64,000 nt of DNA from Armatimonadota bacterium (GTDB lineage: Bacteria; Armatimonadota; UBA5829; DTJY01): positions 186,001 through 250,000 of the forward strand of contig JARYMF010000001.1 in NCBI GenBank assembly GCA_029907255.1, read 5' to 3'. This document shows positions 41,787 to 50,435 of the stretch, piece by piece; position 1 is the stretch's first letter; each line of letters opens with the position of its first letter. The notes beneath the pieces are model-generated. The model worked only from the letters and a program-made list of their open reading frames with translations, ran no database searches and was not told where the DNA came from. A program made the position numbers and the translations under genes.

Positions 41787-43111
41787 GAGGGCAAGAGCAA
41801 CGCAACAAAAGAACTTTAGGGGCGAATTCGACTAGAAGAGGCAAACGGCATTTATACCTCGGTGGTATAATCATACTTCACATTGTTCTAGGATCGTTGT
41901 ATTGGTATTACACGCCTTTTGGAGCTTCTCCTGACGAAAAGGCGCATGGCGCTTACATTCACAGCATAGTTGCTGAGCGTAGGCTGCCTGTTTTTAGTGC
42001 GGCTGACCGGGAAAATTATGAAGCACATCAACCGCCTTTGTACTATTTGCTTGGCGTGCTATTTTATCAGACAGCAAAGTCATTTGGAAGCGAGAATCCT
42101 ATTGAGGCGGTCCGCCTATTATCACTTATTCTAGGTGCTCTTTCAATTTTGGTAACCTACAGAGTTGTGAAAATGCTATTTCCCGAAGATGAAGGGCTTT
42201 CAATCGCATGCGCTGGATTTGTTGCGTTTCTCCCAATGCATTTAACATTGAGTGTCTCAGTGAGCAACGATATGCTGACGGAATTGTTGTTTGGTGTTGG
42301 GCTGCTTTTAATGACACGCATATTAACGGCAGGCTCGACATCACGAAACATGTTCCTGCTTGGGTGTGTGCTGGGACTAGGTTTGTTGACCAAAACAACA
42401 TGTGTTATTCTCTTTCCGCTTGCGGTTCTTACATATATCTTTGCCTGGCGTCTCGAGAAAGATTCTCATATCATGTGGCAATTGGCTGGCATATTTGGCG
42501 TTAGTCTTATAATTGGAGGCTGGTGGCTTCTTCGGAATAAGCTCCTTTATGGCGATTTTTTTGGTGTATCAGAGTTTGCAAAAGCATTTGAGCAAACTGC
42601 CCGTCCGCAGTATTGGCTCCACGAGCGAGGGCTGTCTCTTGGGAATTATGTTTTGCTTGTTTGTGGTTGGACTTTTGCGAGCTTTTGGGGCGTTTTCGGC
42701 CATATGAGGGTTTTTATGGCAACCTGGATCTATTTTCTCTTAGGTTTGGCAACGTTGGCATCAGGTATTGCGCTTGCACCAGCCATTTCCTATTGTATAA
42801 AAGGACGGGAAGAAGTTAGGACGTCGCAGGTAATTAAATATTCTTTAATGCTCTATGGTGCTACACTGGTGCTTGTATTAGTTGCTTTCATTACATTCAA
42901 TTTCAAATACTTTCAGGCACAAGGAAGATACTTATACCCCGCTCTGATACCAATATCGCTGTTTTGGGTTCTTGGCATTCGGCAAGTTTTTCCATCAGGC
43001 GTTAGAAAATTCGCGCCTGGTTTCGTCATTATTTGCATGCTTTCTCTGGCATTTTATGCTCTTGTAGGGTACGTCGCACCGTTATTAACTGAGATTTATG
43101 GTGTTCTATGA
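41783..43111 (+). CDS. Multi-pass glycosyltransferase-like membrane protein
   Basis: The 442-residue protein has about ten membrane segments after a basic N-terminus. The first large loop holds SPDEKAHGAYIHSI with the acidic pair, then YEAHQPPLYYLLG, a pattern shared by GT39/PMT-type and DUF2142 proteins. ATG overlaps the stop of the preceding gene (ATGA), so the two are translationally coupled and may act in the same glycan pathway, presumably lipopolysaccharide or surface-polymer modification given kdsD/kdsC upstream. Confidence 0.75.
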   Translation: MRGQEQRNKRTLGANSTRRGKRHLYLGGIIILHIVLGSLYWYYTPFGASPDEKAHGAYIHSIVAERRLPVFSAADRENYEAHQPPLYYLLGVLFYQTAKSFGSENPIEAVRLLSLILGALSILVTYRVVKMLFPEDEGLSIACAGFVAFLPMHLTLSVSVSNDMLTELLFGVGLLLMTRILTAGSTSRNMFLLGCVLGLGLLTKTTCVILFPLAVLTYIFAWRLEKDSHIMWQLAGIFGVSLIIGGWWLLRNKLLYGDFFGVSEFAKAFEQTARPQYWLHERGLSLGNYVLLVCGWTFASFWGVFGHMRVFMATWIYFLLGLATLASGIALAPAISYCIKGREEVRTSQVIKYSLMLYGATLVLVLVAFITFNFKYFQAQGRYLYPALIPISLFWVLGIRQVFPSGVRKFAPGFVIICMLSLAFYALVGYVAPLLTEIYGVL

Positions 43112-43163
43112 AATATTAATAACTTCGTTTGGTTATTTATCGTGAGCCAATAGTGTCTTCGCA

Positions 43164-43192
43164 TTGCGGGTGCTCTCTTACTGTGATATACT
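43164..43192 (+). promoter_or_regulatory. nth promoter, very short leader
   Basis: TTGCGG and TATACT are separated by 17 bases. The -10 ends only 12 bases before the nth ATG, so the transcript would have a leader of about five bases. Confidence 0.65.
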
Positions 43193-43204
43193 TTTTCTTG
43201 GCTA

Positions 43205-43885
43205 ATGGAAAAGATTAGACAAATTTGTACATTACTTGAGAAAACCTACGGGAGACCCGAGTGCAAACCTAGGCGCGACCCACTTGAGGAGCTAATATTT
43301 ACAATACTTTCCCAGAACACATCAGCGGCAAATTATACTAAGGCATTCAACAATCTAAAAGAGAAGTTCAAGTCCTGGGATGACGTGCGTAAAGCTCCGG
43401 TGGCAGATATCGAAGACGCAATCCGCATTGGTGGTTTATCGAAGATAAAAGCAGCGCGCATTAAGAAAATTCTAAACGAAATCTGTGATATTTACGGTGA
43501 ATTATCATTAGATTTTCTGGCGAATATGACCGATGAAGAAGCACTCAATTGTTTAATGAAGTTTGAGGGAATTGGAATAAAGACAGCATCTTGTGTCCTC
43601 ATGTTTTCCCTTTGCCGTCCGGTGCTTCCAGTTGACACACATATTCATCGGATTTCGAAGCGCTTGGGACTCATAGGCTCCGACGTAAGCGCAGAAGCGG
43701 CACACAAGATTTTGCAAGGAATGCTGAAAAACGAGGACGTCTACTCATTCCACGTTAATATGGTGACGCATGGTAGAAAAGTCTGCAAGGCACAAAGTCC
43801 CATGTGTTGGACTTGTTGTTTGCTTCCAATATGTGAGTATGGAAATAGGCGTCTACAATGGGAGGAGTCAGTTGGAACTGCGTGA
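43205..43885 (+). CDS. nth: Endonuclease III-type DNA glycosylase
   Basis: Nth removes oxidised pyrimidines and cuts the abasic site. The 226-residue protein has the helix-hairpin-helix EGIGIKTAS with catalytic Lys126 and Asp144 in PVDTHIHR. The 4Fe-4S cluster ligands are Cys194, Cys201, Cys204 and Cys210 in the exact C-x6-C-x2-C-x5-C spacing. QNTS replaces the more common QTTD near residue 37, and the hairpin GIGIKT is not the canonical GVGRKT, so it may be a divergent subfamily. No ribosome-binding site is seen; the promoter lies only 12 bases away. Confidence 0.9.
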   Translation: MEKIRQICTLLEKTYGRPECKPRRDPLEELIFTILSQNTSAANYTKAFNNLKEKFKSWDDVRKAPVADIEDAIRIGGLSKIKAARIKKILNEICDIYGELSLDFLANMTDEEALNCLMKFEGIGIKTASCVLMFSLCRPVLPVDTHIHRISKRLGLIGSDVSAEAAHKILQGMLKNEDVYSFHVNMVTHGRKVCKAQSPMCWTCCLLPICEYGNRRLQWEESVGTA

Positions 43886-44261
43886 CGACGGAAGATGTTT
43901 TGCATGCGGACCTTTGAATCCCATAGGACTTAAGCTTCAATTTGCCGAAAAGGATGGAGAATACATTACTCGCTTCACCCCAAGCCAGGAGCATCAAGGT
44001 TTTGTTGGAATTACCCATGGCGGTATAATCTCAACAGTGCTCGACGAGGTGATGGCACGATACGTATATGTTAAGGGGTATAGGGCGGTAACCGCTGAGA
44101 TTAGCATTAAGCTTCGAAAGCCGGCGCCAACTGGCGAAGAGCTTATTGTAACCGGCCGGATAAATTCTAAAAAGGGCCGTTTGCTGGAGTGCTCGGCGGA
44201 GGCGCGAAACAGCTCGGGCGATGTGATAGCGGTAGCTGAGGCTCGAATGCTTGAAGTTTAA
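43872..44261 (+). CDS. PaaI-type hot-dog thioesterase
   Basis: The 129-residue protein begins MELRDDGRCFACGPLNPIG, a typical opening of this thioesterase group. HQGFVGITHGGIISTVLDEVMARY is the hot-dog helix with the active-site His and Asp. It should hydrolyse an acyl-CoA thioester. The TTG start is chosen because GGGAGGAG lies four bases upstream and it matches family length. This start overlaps the nth stop by 14 bases. An ATG 11 codons earlier is possible but has no ribosome-binding site. Confidence 0.83.
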   Translation: MELRDDGRCFACGPLNPIGLKLQFAEKDGEYITRFTPSQEHQGFVGITHGGIISTVLDEVMARYVYVKGYRAVTAEISIKLRKPAPTGEELIVTGRINSKKGRLLECSAEARNSSGDVIAVAEARMLEV

Positions 44262-44280
44262 ATTATCAAAGGAGAAATTC

Positions 44281-44535
44281 ATGAATCACGAAGGTTATGT
44301 TTCTGTTTTCCAAGCACCAGACGAATTGACGGCGAATTTGATTAAGGGCATTCTTGAAGCAGAAGATATTGACGTAATCATCCATTCGCACCAGGTACCT
44401 TGGATGGATAGCATTATGAAACCTGCAGAAGGCTTTTGGGGCGATATTTTAGTGCCGGAAGAGGAGGCGGAAAGAGCAAAGAAGGTTCTTGAGGCATATG
44501 AAAGTGGCTCAAAGATTTTAGAGGAGGAAGAGTAA
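44281..44535 (+). CDS. Small DUF2007-like protein
   Basis: The 84-residue protein resembles the DUF2007 (putative signal-transducing) fold: YVSVFQAPDELTANLIKGILEAEDIDVII at the start and DILVPEEEAERAKKVLEAY at the end form the beta-alpha-beta pattern. Function is unknown for the family. AAAGGAG precedes this ATG by six bases. Its stop is directly followed by the ATG of the next gene, so the two are cotranscribed. Confidence 0.78.
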   Translation: MNHEGYVSVFQAPDELTANLIKGILEAEDIDVIIHSHQVPWMDSIMKPAEGFWGDILVPEEEAERAKKVLEAYESGSKILEEEE

Positions 44536-45171
44536 ATGAAAACAGTAAGACTGCTGGTGGTTTTGGCTGGGCTGCTAGTGCTGGTATTGCAAACTGCAGA
44601 GGCGGCTACGTATGCGAAGTCTGGCTATATGGAGCAAACAGGGACTATTACAAACGCTGGGGTCTCTAAGTCTCAAAATAGCAAGCTCTATTGGAAGGAC
44701 AAGAGGTGGCGGATGGAAACGCTGGTTGGTGACAGATTGATGATAACTATTGGTACCGGCGATGCAATATACACATATTCACCTCTTGAAAAGAAAGCCG
44801 CAAAAAGTAAAGTGAACACACCAAGTATAATTGAGATTCTGGTTCAGCAAGCGGACAGAATGAAGAAAGTTAAAGGGGCGAAAAAAACAGGAACGGAAAC
44901 AATTAGGGGATATAAGTGCGAGGTCTACACCTTGACTTCTCCAGACAAAAAAGCCACTGGGAAAGCTTGGATGTGTGTCGACCCTAGACTTCCAATCGTC
45001 TTGAAGCAGAGCGTAACGGCGGCAAATGGTTATTCAGAAGTTCGAGAAATAAAGACAATCAGACTAAACGCAAGCGTCTCAGACGATAAGTTCACGCTGC
45101 CCAAGGGGACGAAAATCATAGAGGTTAAGGCACAACCTAAAGCTGCGCCTAAGTCTGGCTCAAAGAAGTAG
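44536..45171 (+). CDS. Exported LolA-fold-like protein
   Basis: The 211-residue protein starts with a signal peptide (KTVRLLVVLAGLLVLVLQTAEA). The mature part looks like the LolA/LppX beta-fold seen in DUF4412-type proteins: a series of strands such as SKLYWKDKRWRMETLV, DAIYTYSPLEKKAAK, TIRGYKCEVYTLTS and GKAWMCVDPRLPIVLKQSV. Such proteins bind lipids or lipoproteins in the periplasm, but this one is unassigned. The C-terminus is rich in Lys, Pro and Ala. It starts immediately after the DUF2007-like stop. Confidence 0.72.
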   Translation: MKTVRLLVVLAGLLVLVLQTAEAATYAKSGYMEQTGTITNAGVSKSQNSKLYWKDKRWRMETLVGDRLMITIGTGDAIYTYSPLEKKAAKSKVNTPSIIEILVQQADRMKKVKGAKKTGTETIRGYKCEVYTLTSPDKKATGKAWMCVDPRLPIVLKQSVTAANGYSEVREIKTIRLNASVSDDKFTLPKGTKIIEVKAQPKAAPKSGSKK

Positions 45172-45207
45172 GCTATTAATAACCTTAAGAGGCAGGAGGT
45201 ATTAGGA

Positions 45208-46308
45208 ATGGCAAAGCTCTTTGGAACCGAATATACCCGTGAGCAGTTGCTTGCAAGAGTTGGTGATATCTCACAAATTGGTGGAGTGCGCTCTATCATG
45301 CTAAATGATGGTGCCGAACGTGGCGTTCGAGCGGTTGAGTTTCGCACTGGCACAGGATTCAACTTCAACGTGCTTGTAGACAGGGGATTGGATATCTCAA
45401 CTGCCGAGTACAAAGGGAGGCCTCTTGCGTGGAGATCGTCCACGGGGGACACTTCACCAGCCTACTTTGAAGAGCCTGGCTTCGGGTGGCTTAGAAGTTT
45501 CTATGGTGGTTTGGTTGTCACGTGTGGGTTAACATACGCGGGTGCTCCTTGCGTTGACAAGGGTAAGCCGCTTGGTCTCCATGGCCGCGTATCAAATATT
45601 CCGGCATCTAATGTATACGCCGACGGCGAATGGAATGGTGATGATTATATTATGTGGGTTCAAGGCCGAGTTCGTGAAACTTCGGTGTTTGGCGAAAATA
45701 TCGAAATGATGCGCCGAATATCAGCTGTTTTGGGCGAATCTAGGCTCAGAATCCATGATATGGTGCGTAATCTTGGCCATCAAAAGACTGAACACATGAT
45801 GCTTTATCATATAAACCTTGGTTTCCCCGTTGTTGACGCGGGTAGCAAGTTGATTGCACCAGTTATAAGTTACCAACCTAGAGATGCTGATGCAGAGGTG
45901 GAGAAAGAACTTTACGCAAGTTTTCCTCCTCCCACTCCAGGTTTCAAGGAGCGGGTATACTACCTTGATATAGCTGAGGGAGCTGACGGAACTGTTGGTG
46001 TTGCTTTGGTTAATCCAAACTTTGATGGAGGACGTGGGTTTGGCGTTTATGTTAGATACTTTAAGCGTGAACTCCCAAGGTTTGCTGAATGGAAAATGAA
46101 TGCCGAAGATACGTATGTCGTGGGGCTTGAACCAGCAAACTGCGCAGTGGAGGGGCGTGCGAAAGAGCGTGAGCGCGGAACCCTTCAGTTCCTCCAGCCG
46201 GGCGAAGTGCGTGAGTATCACCTAGAAATTGGCGTATTGGATTCTCAGGAACAGATTGAACAATTCGAAGAAGAAGCAAACACCATCTTTGCCCGGCGGA
46301 AGGAATAA
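45208..46308 (+). CDS. Aldose 1-epimerase-like (DUF4432) protein
   Basis: The 366-residue protein fits the DUF4432 branch of the galactose mutarotase fold. Signatures are FNVLVDRGLDISTAEYKGRPLAW near residue 50, GLHGRVSNIPA (active-site His), and HMMLYHINLGFPVVDAGS (second His). The usual job is binding or interconverting sugar anomers; the family is not characterised in detail. AGGCAGGAGG precedes the ATG. It stands 37 bases after the LolA-like gene and fits the many sugar enzymes in this genome segment. Confidence 0.84.
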   Translation: MAKLFGTEYTREQLLARVGDISQIGGVRSIMLNDGAERGVRAVEFRTGTGFNFNVLVDRGLDISTAEYKGRPLAWRSSTGDTSPAYFEEPGFGWLRSFYGGLVVTCGLTYAGAPCVDKGKPLGLHGRVSNIPASNVYADGEWNGDDYIMWVQGRVRETSVFGENIEMMRRISAVLGESRLRIHDMVRNLGHQKTEHMMLYHINLGFPVVDAGSKLIAPVISYQPRDADAEVEKELYASFPPPTPGFKERVYYLDIAEGADGTVGVALVNPNFDGGRGFGVYVRYFKRELPRFAEWKMNAEDTYVVGLEPANCAVEGRAKERERGTLQFLQPGEVREYHLEIGVLDSQEQIEQFEEEANTIFARRKE

Positions 46309-46400
46309 TCTTGTAGCAATATTCTAAATTAGAGTTGTTCGATACAGCCGCATTCCACATGTGCTTAATCTTCAAAAATGCATGTGGATTGGTAACTTCG

Positions 46401-47843
46401 ATGGCATATAAGGACCTGCATGATTTCGTTGAACACCTGCAAAAGATAGGTCAGTTAAGGCGCATCCTCGTTCCGATAAGTACCGACCTTGAAATTACGG
46501 AGGTCGCCGACCGTGTAATGTGTGAGGGTGGCCCGGCGTTAATTTTTGAGAAGCCTCTGGGTTACGATATCCCCGTGCTCATTAATGCTTTTGGAACGGA
46601 GCAGCGAATGTGCGCTGCTTTGGGTGTAGCAAACTTGGATGATATAGGATATGAGATTGCCGACCTTCTTCAGCCAGAAGTTCCTGAAACCCTCCTCGGA
46701 AAGTTAATGATGATTCCTAAATATGGCAAGCTCGCATCCTATGCACCAAAAATTGTAAAGTCAGGCATTTGCCAAGAAGTGGTGCAAACGGACGATGCTT
46801 CCTTATATGAGCTGCCAATTTTAAAATGTTGGCCAGGCGATGGAGGGCGTTTTATCACCCTTCCCATGGTTTTTTCGGTTGACCCATATACTGGTGTTCG
46901 CAATGTCGGAATGTATCGCATGCATGTCTATGACGAGCGAACAACTGGGATGCACTGGCATCCAAACAAAGTGGGCGCAAAGCACTATGCGGAGTATGAA
47001 CGGCTGGGACGACGCATGGAAATAGCCGTGGCGCTTGGCGGCGACCCGGCGCTTACTTATGCAGCAACAGCACCGCTTCCAGATAATTTTGATGAAATGC
47101 TCTTTGCAGGTTTCCTTCGCAAGAAGGCAGTGGAAATGGTCCAATGCAAAACAGTTAACATCCAAGTTCCGGCAGATGCTGAAATAATTATAGAAGGCTA
47201 CGTAGAACCAGGCGAAAGAAGAATGGAAGGGCCGTTTGGAGATCACACTGGCTACTACTCTCTCCAGGCTGAGTTTCCAGTTTTTCATGTAACGTGCATC
47301 ACGCGACGGAAAAACGCTATATACCCAGCAACAATAGTTGGTAAGCCGCCCAAAGAAGATTGTTTCATGGCAAAGGCAACAGAGCGCATATTCCTTCCGC
47401 TAATTCGTCTCCAAGTTCCAGAAATTGTTGATATGAATCTCCCAATCGAAGGCGTATTCCACAACTTGGCGGTCGTCTCAATCCGCAAGCAATATCCCGG
47501 GCAAGCCAGAAAGGTTATGCATGCGCTCTGGGGAATAGGGCAAATGGCGTTAACAAAGATAATAATAGTTGTGGATGACAACGTAAATGTTCACGACCTC
47601 AACGAAGTACTTTGGCGGGTAGGGAATAATATCGATCCTCAAAGAGATATTGAGTTTGTAATGGGCCCAGTTGACATTCTCGACCATGCATCTAGGCTTT
47701 TGGGTTATGGAAGCAAGATGGGTATAGATGCTACGAAGAAGCTCCCTGGCGAAGGGTTTGATCGTGAGTGGCCAGATGAAATACAAATGGACCCACAGGT
47801 AGTTGCAAAAATAAACAACTTATGGGACCAATTGGGATTGTAA
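46401..47843 (+). CDS. UbiD-family prenylated-FMN decarboxylase
   Basis: UbiD enzymes decarboxylate aromatic or unsaturated acids with prenylated FMN supplied by UbiX. The 480-residue protein has the usual layout: a start DLHDFVEHLQKIGQLRRI, the cofactor-binding region with GMYRMHVYDERTTGMHW, and the EGPFGDHTGYY segment containing the conserved glutamate. Given mqnE, mqnA and mqnC downstream, this is probably the MqnL-type enzyme of the futalosine menaquinone pathway. The frame opens at a TTG 22 codons earlier, but the family begins at this ATG. Confidence 0.9.
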   Translation: MAYKDLHDFVEHLQKIGQLRRILVPISTDLEITEVADRVMCEGGPALIFEKPLGYDIPVLINAFGTEQRMCAALGVANLDDIGYEIADLLQPEVPETLLGKLMMIPKYGKLASYAPKIVKSGICQEVVQTDDASLYELPILKCWPGDGGRFITLPMVFSVDPYTGVRNVGMYRMHVYDERTTGMHWHPNKVGAKHYAEYERLGRRMEIAVALGGDPALTYAATAPLPDNFDEMLFAGFLRKKAVEMVQCKTVNIQVPADAEIIIEGYVEPGERRMEGPFGDHTGYYSLQAEFPVFHVTCITRRKNAIYPATIVGKPPKEDCFMAKATERIFLPLIRLQVPEIVDMNLPIEGVFHNLAVVSIRKQYPGQARKVMHALWGIGQMALTKIIIVVDDNVNVHDLNEVLWRVGNNIDPQRDIEFVMGPVDILDHASRLLGYGSKMGIDATKKLPGEGFDREWPDEIQMDPQVVAKINNLWDQLGL

Positions 47844-47845
47844 CC

Positions 47846-48457
47846 ATGGCAAACGAAAACGAGCGAAAATTAGTGATGGCGATAACGGGTGCAAGTGGTA
47901 GCATCTACGCTGTTCGTTTTCTTGAAGCAGTTTTAGAATATTATGAGAAGATTTACCTTACATTGACCGAGAATGCTGCTGCTGTTATTAAAACTGAACT
48001 TGGAATTGATTTTCCGACCGATAAAGTAGATGCTCAATCGCTATTAGGTGGATATTACAAGAAAGTCGAAATCTTTTCTCCAACTGACCTTGCCGCTCCT
48101 CCTTGCAGTGGGTCGGTAAAACACGAAGGCATGGTAATTATTCCATGTTCGATGGGCACTGTAGGGCGAATTGCTAGCGGTGTTTCAAATGATTTGGTAA
48201 CGCGCGCGGCGGATGTGTGTCTGAAAGAACGGAGGCCGCTTATCCTTGTGATTCGCGAAACCCCGCTTAACCTAATTCACCTGAGAAACCTCACCGCGCT
48301 TGCGGAAGCTGGGGCTACCATACTTCCTGCGGCTCCGGGATTCTACCACAATCCAAAGACAATTGAAGACCTAGTTTCTTTTGTTGTCTGCCGCGTGATG
48401 CGTCAATTGGGAATCACACACGTGGCGCTTCCTGAGTGGGAGAGAGCAAGCAAATGA
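47846..48457 (+). CDS. ubiX: UbiX-family flavin prenyltransferase
   Basis: UbiX attaches dimethylallyl to FMN, making the cofactor for UbiD. The 203-residue protein shows MAITGASGSIYAVRFLEAV (FMN loop), LTENAAAVIKTE and IPCSMGTVGRIASGVSNDLVTRAADVCLKERRPLILVIRETPLN, all typical. It begins two bases after the UbiD stop and its end overlaps the UbiA start (ATGA), so the trio is tightly coupled. In the futalosine pathway the pair would serve the late decarboxylation (MqnM-type role). Confidence 0.93.
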   Translation: MANENERKLVMAITGASGSIYAVRFLEAVLEYYEKIYLTLTENAAAVIKTELGIDFPTDKVDAQSLLGGYYKKVEIFSPTDLAAPPCSGSVKHEGMVIIPCSMGTVGRIASGVSNDLVTRAADVCLKERRPLILVIRETPLNLIHLRNLTALAEAGATILPAAPGFYHNPKTIEDLVSFVVCRVMRQLGITHVALPEWERASK

Positions 48458-49341
48458 AGTCCCTCGCATTTCGAGGATTGCGAAAGTTAAAGACAATCCT
48501 AGAGATGATAAAATTTGAACATACAGTTTTTGCCCTCCCTTTTGCCTTAATAAGCATGGTGCTTGCAGCTGATGGCTTGCCTGAAGGCAGGGTTATTTTC
48601 TGGATACTGGTAGCAATGGTTGGAGCGCGTAGTTCAGCAATGGCATTCAATCGCATTGCTGATATTACATACGATAGGTTGAACCCACGCACCGCGGATA
48701 GAGCGCTTCCAAGAGGTGTTTTGACTCTTAGCGAAGTATGGTTGTTCACGCTTTTTTCAGCCGCGGCGTTCGTCTTTGCTGCGTATATGCTGAATCCGCT
48801 TGCATTTGCACTTTCTCCGGTCGCTCTTATCGTAATCCTAGGATATTCATATACAAAGCGTTTTACTTCGCTTACGCATCTTGTACTTGGTTTAGCGCTT
48901 GGAATTGCTCCTGTTGGCGCATGGATTGCTGTTAGAGGTCAGTTTAATCTTGCGCCAATCGTGCTTTCTGCAGCAGTAATGTTTTGGACCGCAGGCTTTG
49001 ACATAATTTATGCTCTGCAGGATATTGAATTTGATCGGGCACAAGGATTATTTTCAATTCCACGCTTTTTGGGTATTCGTCGGTCGCTCATGGTGTCAAG
49101 ACTTTTCCATTTTGCTGCAATTACATTGCTTGTTGTATTTGGTGCCGTAATGTCTCTTGGGGAGGCGTATTATGTCGGGACTGCAGCGGCAGCAGCGTTA
49201 TTAATATATGAGCAGAGCCTTGTAAAACCGCATGATATCAGCAAAGTTAATATAGCTTTCTTCAATACTAATGGTTTGGTTAGCATTGGACTTCTGATAT
49301 TCACAGTGCTTGATCTCCTAATTAGAAAGGGCATGCTGTGA
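48454..49341 (+). CDS. mqnP: UbiA-family prenyltransferase (MqnP type)
   Basis: The 295-residue membrane enzyme has about eight to nine segments and both Asp-rich motifs: NRIADITYDRLNPRTADR (N-DxxxD) near residue 70 and ALQDIEFDRAQGLFS (DxEFD) near 190. It should prenylate the 1,4-dihydroxy-naphthoate precursor at the membrane. Such UbiA proteins beside mqn genes are assigned as MqnP. The ATG overlaps the ubiX stop; the downstream mqnE GTG overlaps its own stop. A GTG six codons earlier is also open. Confidence 0.88.
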   Translation: MKSLAFRGLRKLKTILEMIKFEHTVFALPFALISMVLAADGLPEGRVIFWILVAMVGARSSAMAFNRIADITYDRLNPRTADRALPRGVLTLSEVWLFTLFSAAAFVFAAYMLNPLAFALSPVALIVILGYSYTKRFTSLTHLVLGLALGIAPVGAWIAVRGQFNLAPIVLSAAVMFWTAGFDIIYALQDIEFDRAQGLFSIPRFLGIRRSLMVSRLFHFAAITLLVVFGAVMSLGEAYYVGTAAAAALLIYEQSLVKPHDISKVNIAFFNTNGLVSIGLLIFTVLDLLIRKGML

Positions 49342-50435
49342 GAAGATTGGCACTTAAATCTGACATTGGCGACATTGTTGAAAAAGTAGAGCAGGGGGTG
49401 CGCCTCAGCTTCGACGACGGTGTGCGGTTACTAAAATCTAGCAATCTTCCTGTAATCGGCTGGATGGCAGATATCGTGCGGCGGCGGCTAAACGGAAATC
49501 GAACCTACTATGTTGTCAATCGCCATATCAATTACACGAATGTTTGCAAGAACCGCTGCCGCTTCTGTGCATTCTCGAAAAGCGAAAGCGAGCCCGGAGC
49601 ATATACACTTACAATTGAGGAGGTAATAGAAAAGGCTGAGGTTGCCAAACGCGAAGTTGATTTTACTGAATTGCACATAGTTGGTGGCCTCCATCCCAGC
49701 TTGCCTTTTGATTACTACCTGACGATGCTTTCTGAGCTAAAAAAGCGAATGCCGGATGTTCATCTGCAAGCATTTACTGCAGTTGAGGTTGAGCATTTCT
49801 CGCGTATATCTGGATTGAGTGTAAGGGATGTTCTAATAAAACTTCGTAATGCTGGGCTTGGGTCGCTTCCTGGGGGTGGGGCCGAGGTGTTTTCGCCACG
49901 TGTGCGGGCTCAGTTATGTGCTGAGAAGCTGCCCGCAGAGGGATGGCTTGGTGTAATGCGAACTGCGCATGAACTAGGAATTAAAAGCAATGCAACCATG
50001 CTTTATCATCATGTTGAAACACCAGAAGAAACAATCGACCATTTGATGCGCCTTCGAGAACTTCAAGACGAGACCTCTGGATTTCTGGCATTTATACCTC
50101 TTTCATTCCATCCAAAAGGTACTGAGCTTGAGCATCAAAGCAAGCGGTCGTCGGGCGTTGAGGACCTAAAAATCATAGCAGTGTCGCGCTTGATGCTCGA
50201 TAACTTCCCGCATATTAAGGTTTTCTGGATTATGTTTGGGTTAAAACTTGCCCAAGTTGCTCTGAGCTTCGGAGCTGATGACTTCGACGGCACTGTTGTT
50301 GAGGAAAAAATCACTCATTCGGCTGGCGCTGAAACCCCTGAGGGACTGTCGGTGGCCGAAATTACGCGGCTAATCTCCGAGACAGACACGGTTCCTGTGG
50401 AGCGTGATACGCTTTACAATGAGGTAAGGCATTGA
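49338..50435 (+). CDS. mqnE: Aminofutalosine synthase
   Basis: MqnE is a radical SAM enzyme that joins SAM-derived adenosine to the MqnA product 3-[(1-carboxyvinyl)oxy]benzoate. The 365-residue protein has the cluster ligands Cys70, Cys74 and Cys77 (CKNRCRFC), then LHIVGGLHPSLPFDYY, SLPGGGAEVFSP and SNATMLYHHVE, which separate MqnE from MqnC. FLAFIPLSFHPKGT also fits. The GTG start overlaps the preceding stop (GTGA). It lies upstream of mqnA with a four-base overlap. Confidence 0.93.
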   Translation: MRRLALKSDIGDIVEKVEQGVRLSFDDGVRLLKSSNLPVIGWMADIVRRRLNGNRTYYVVNRHINYTNVCKNRCRFCAFSKSESEPGAYTLTIEEVIEKAEVAKREVDFTELHIVGGLHPSLPFDYYLTMLSELKKRMPDVHLQAFTAVEVEHFSRISGLSVRDVLIKLRNAGLGSLPGGGAEVFSPRVRAQLCAEKLPAEGWLGVMRTAHELGIKSNATMLYHHVETPEETIDHLMRLRELQDETSGFLAFIPLSFHPKGTELEHQSKRSSGVEDLKIIAVSRLMLDNFPHIKVFWIMFGLKLAQVALSFGADDFDGTVVEEKITHSAGAETPEGLSVAEITRLISETDTVPVERDTLYNEVRH

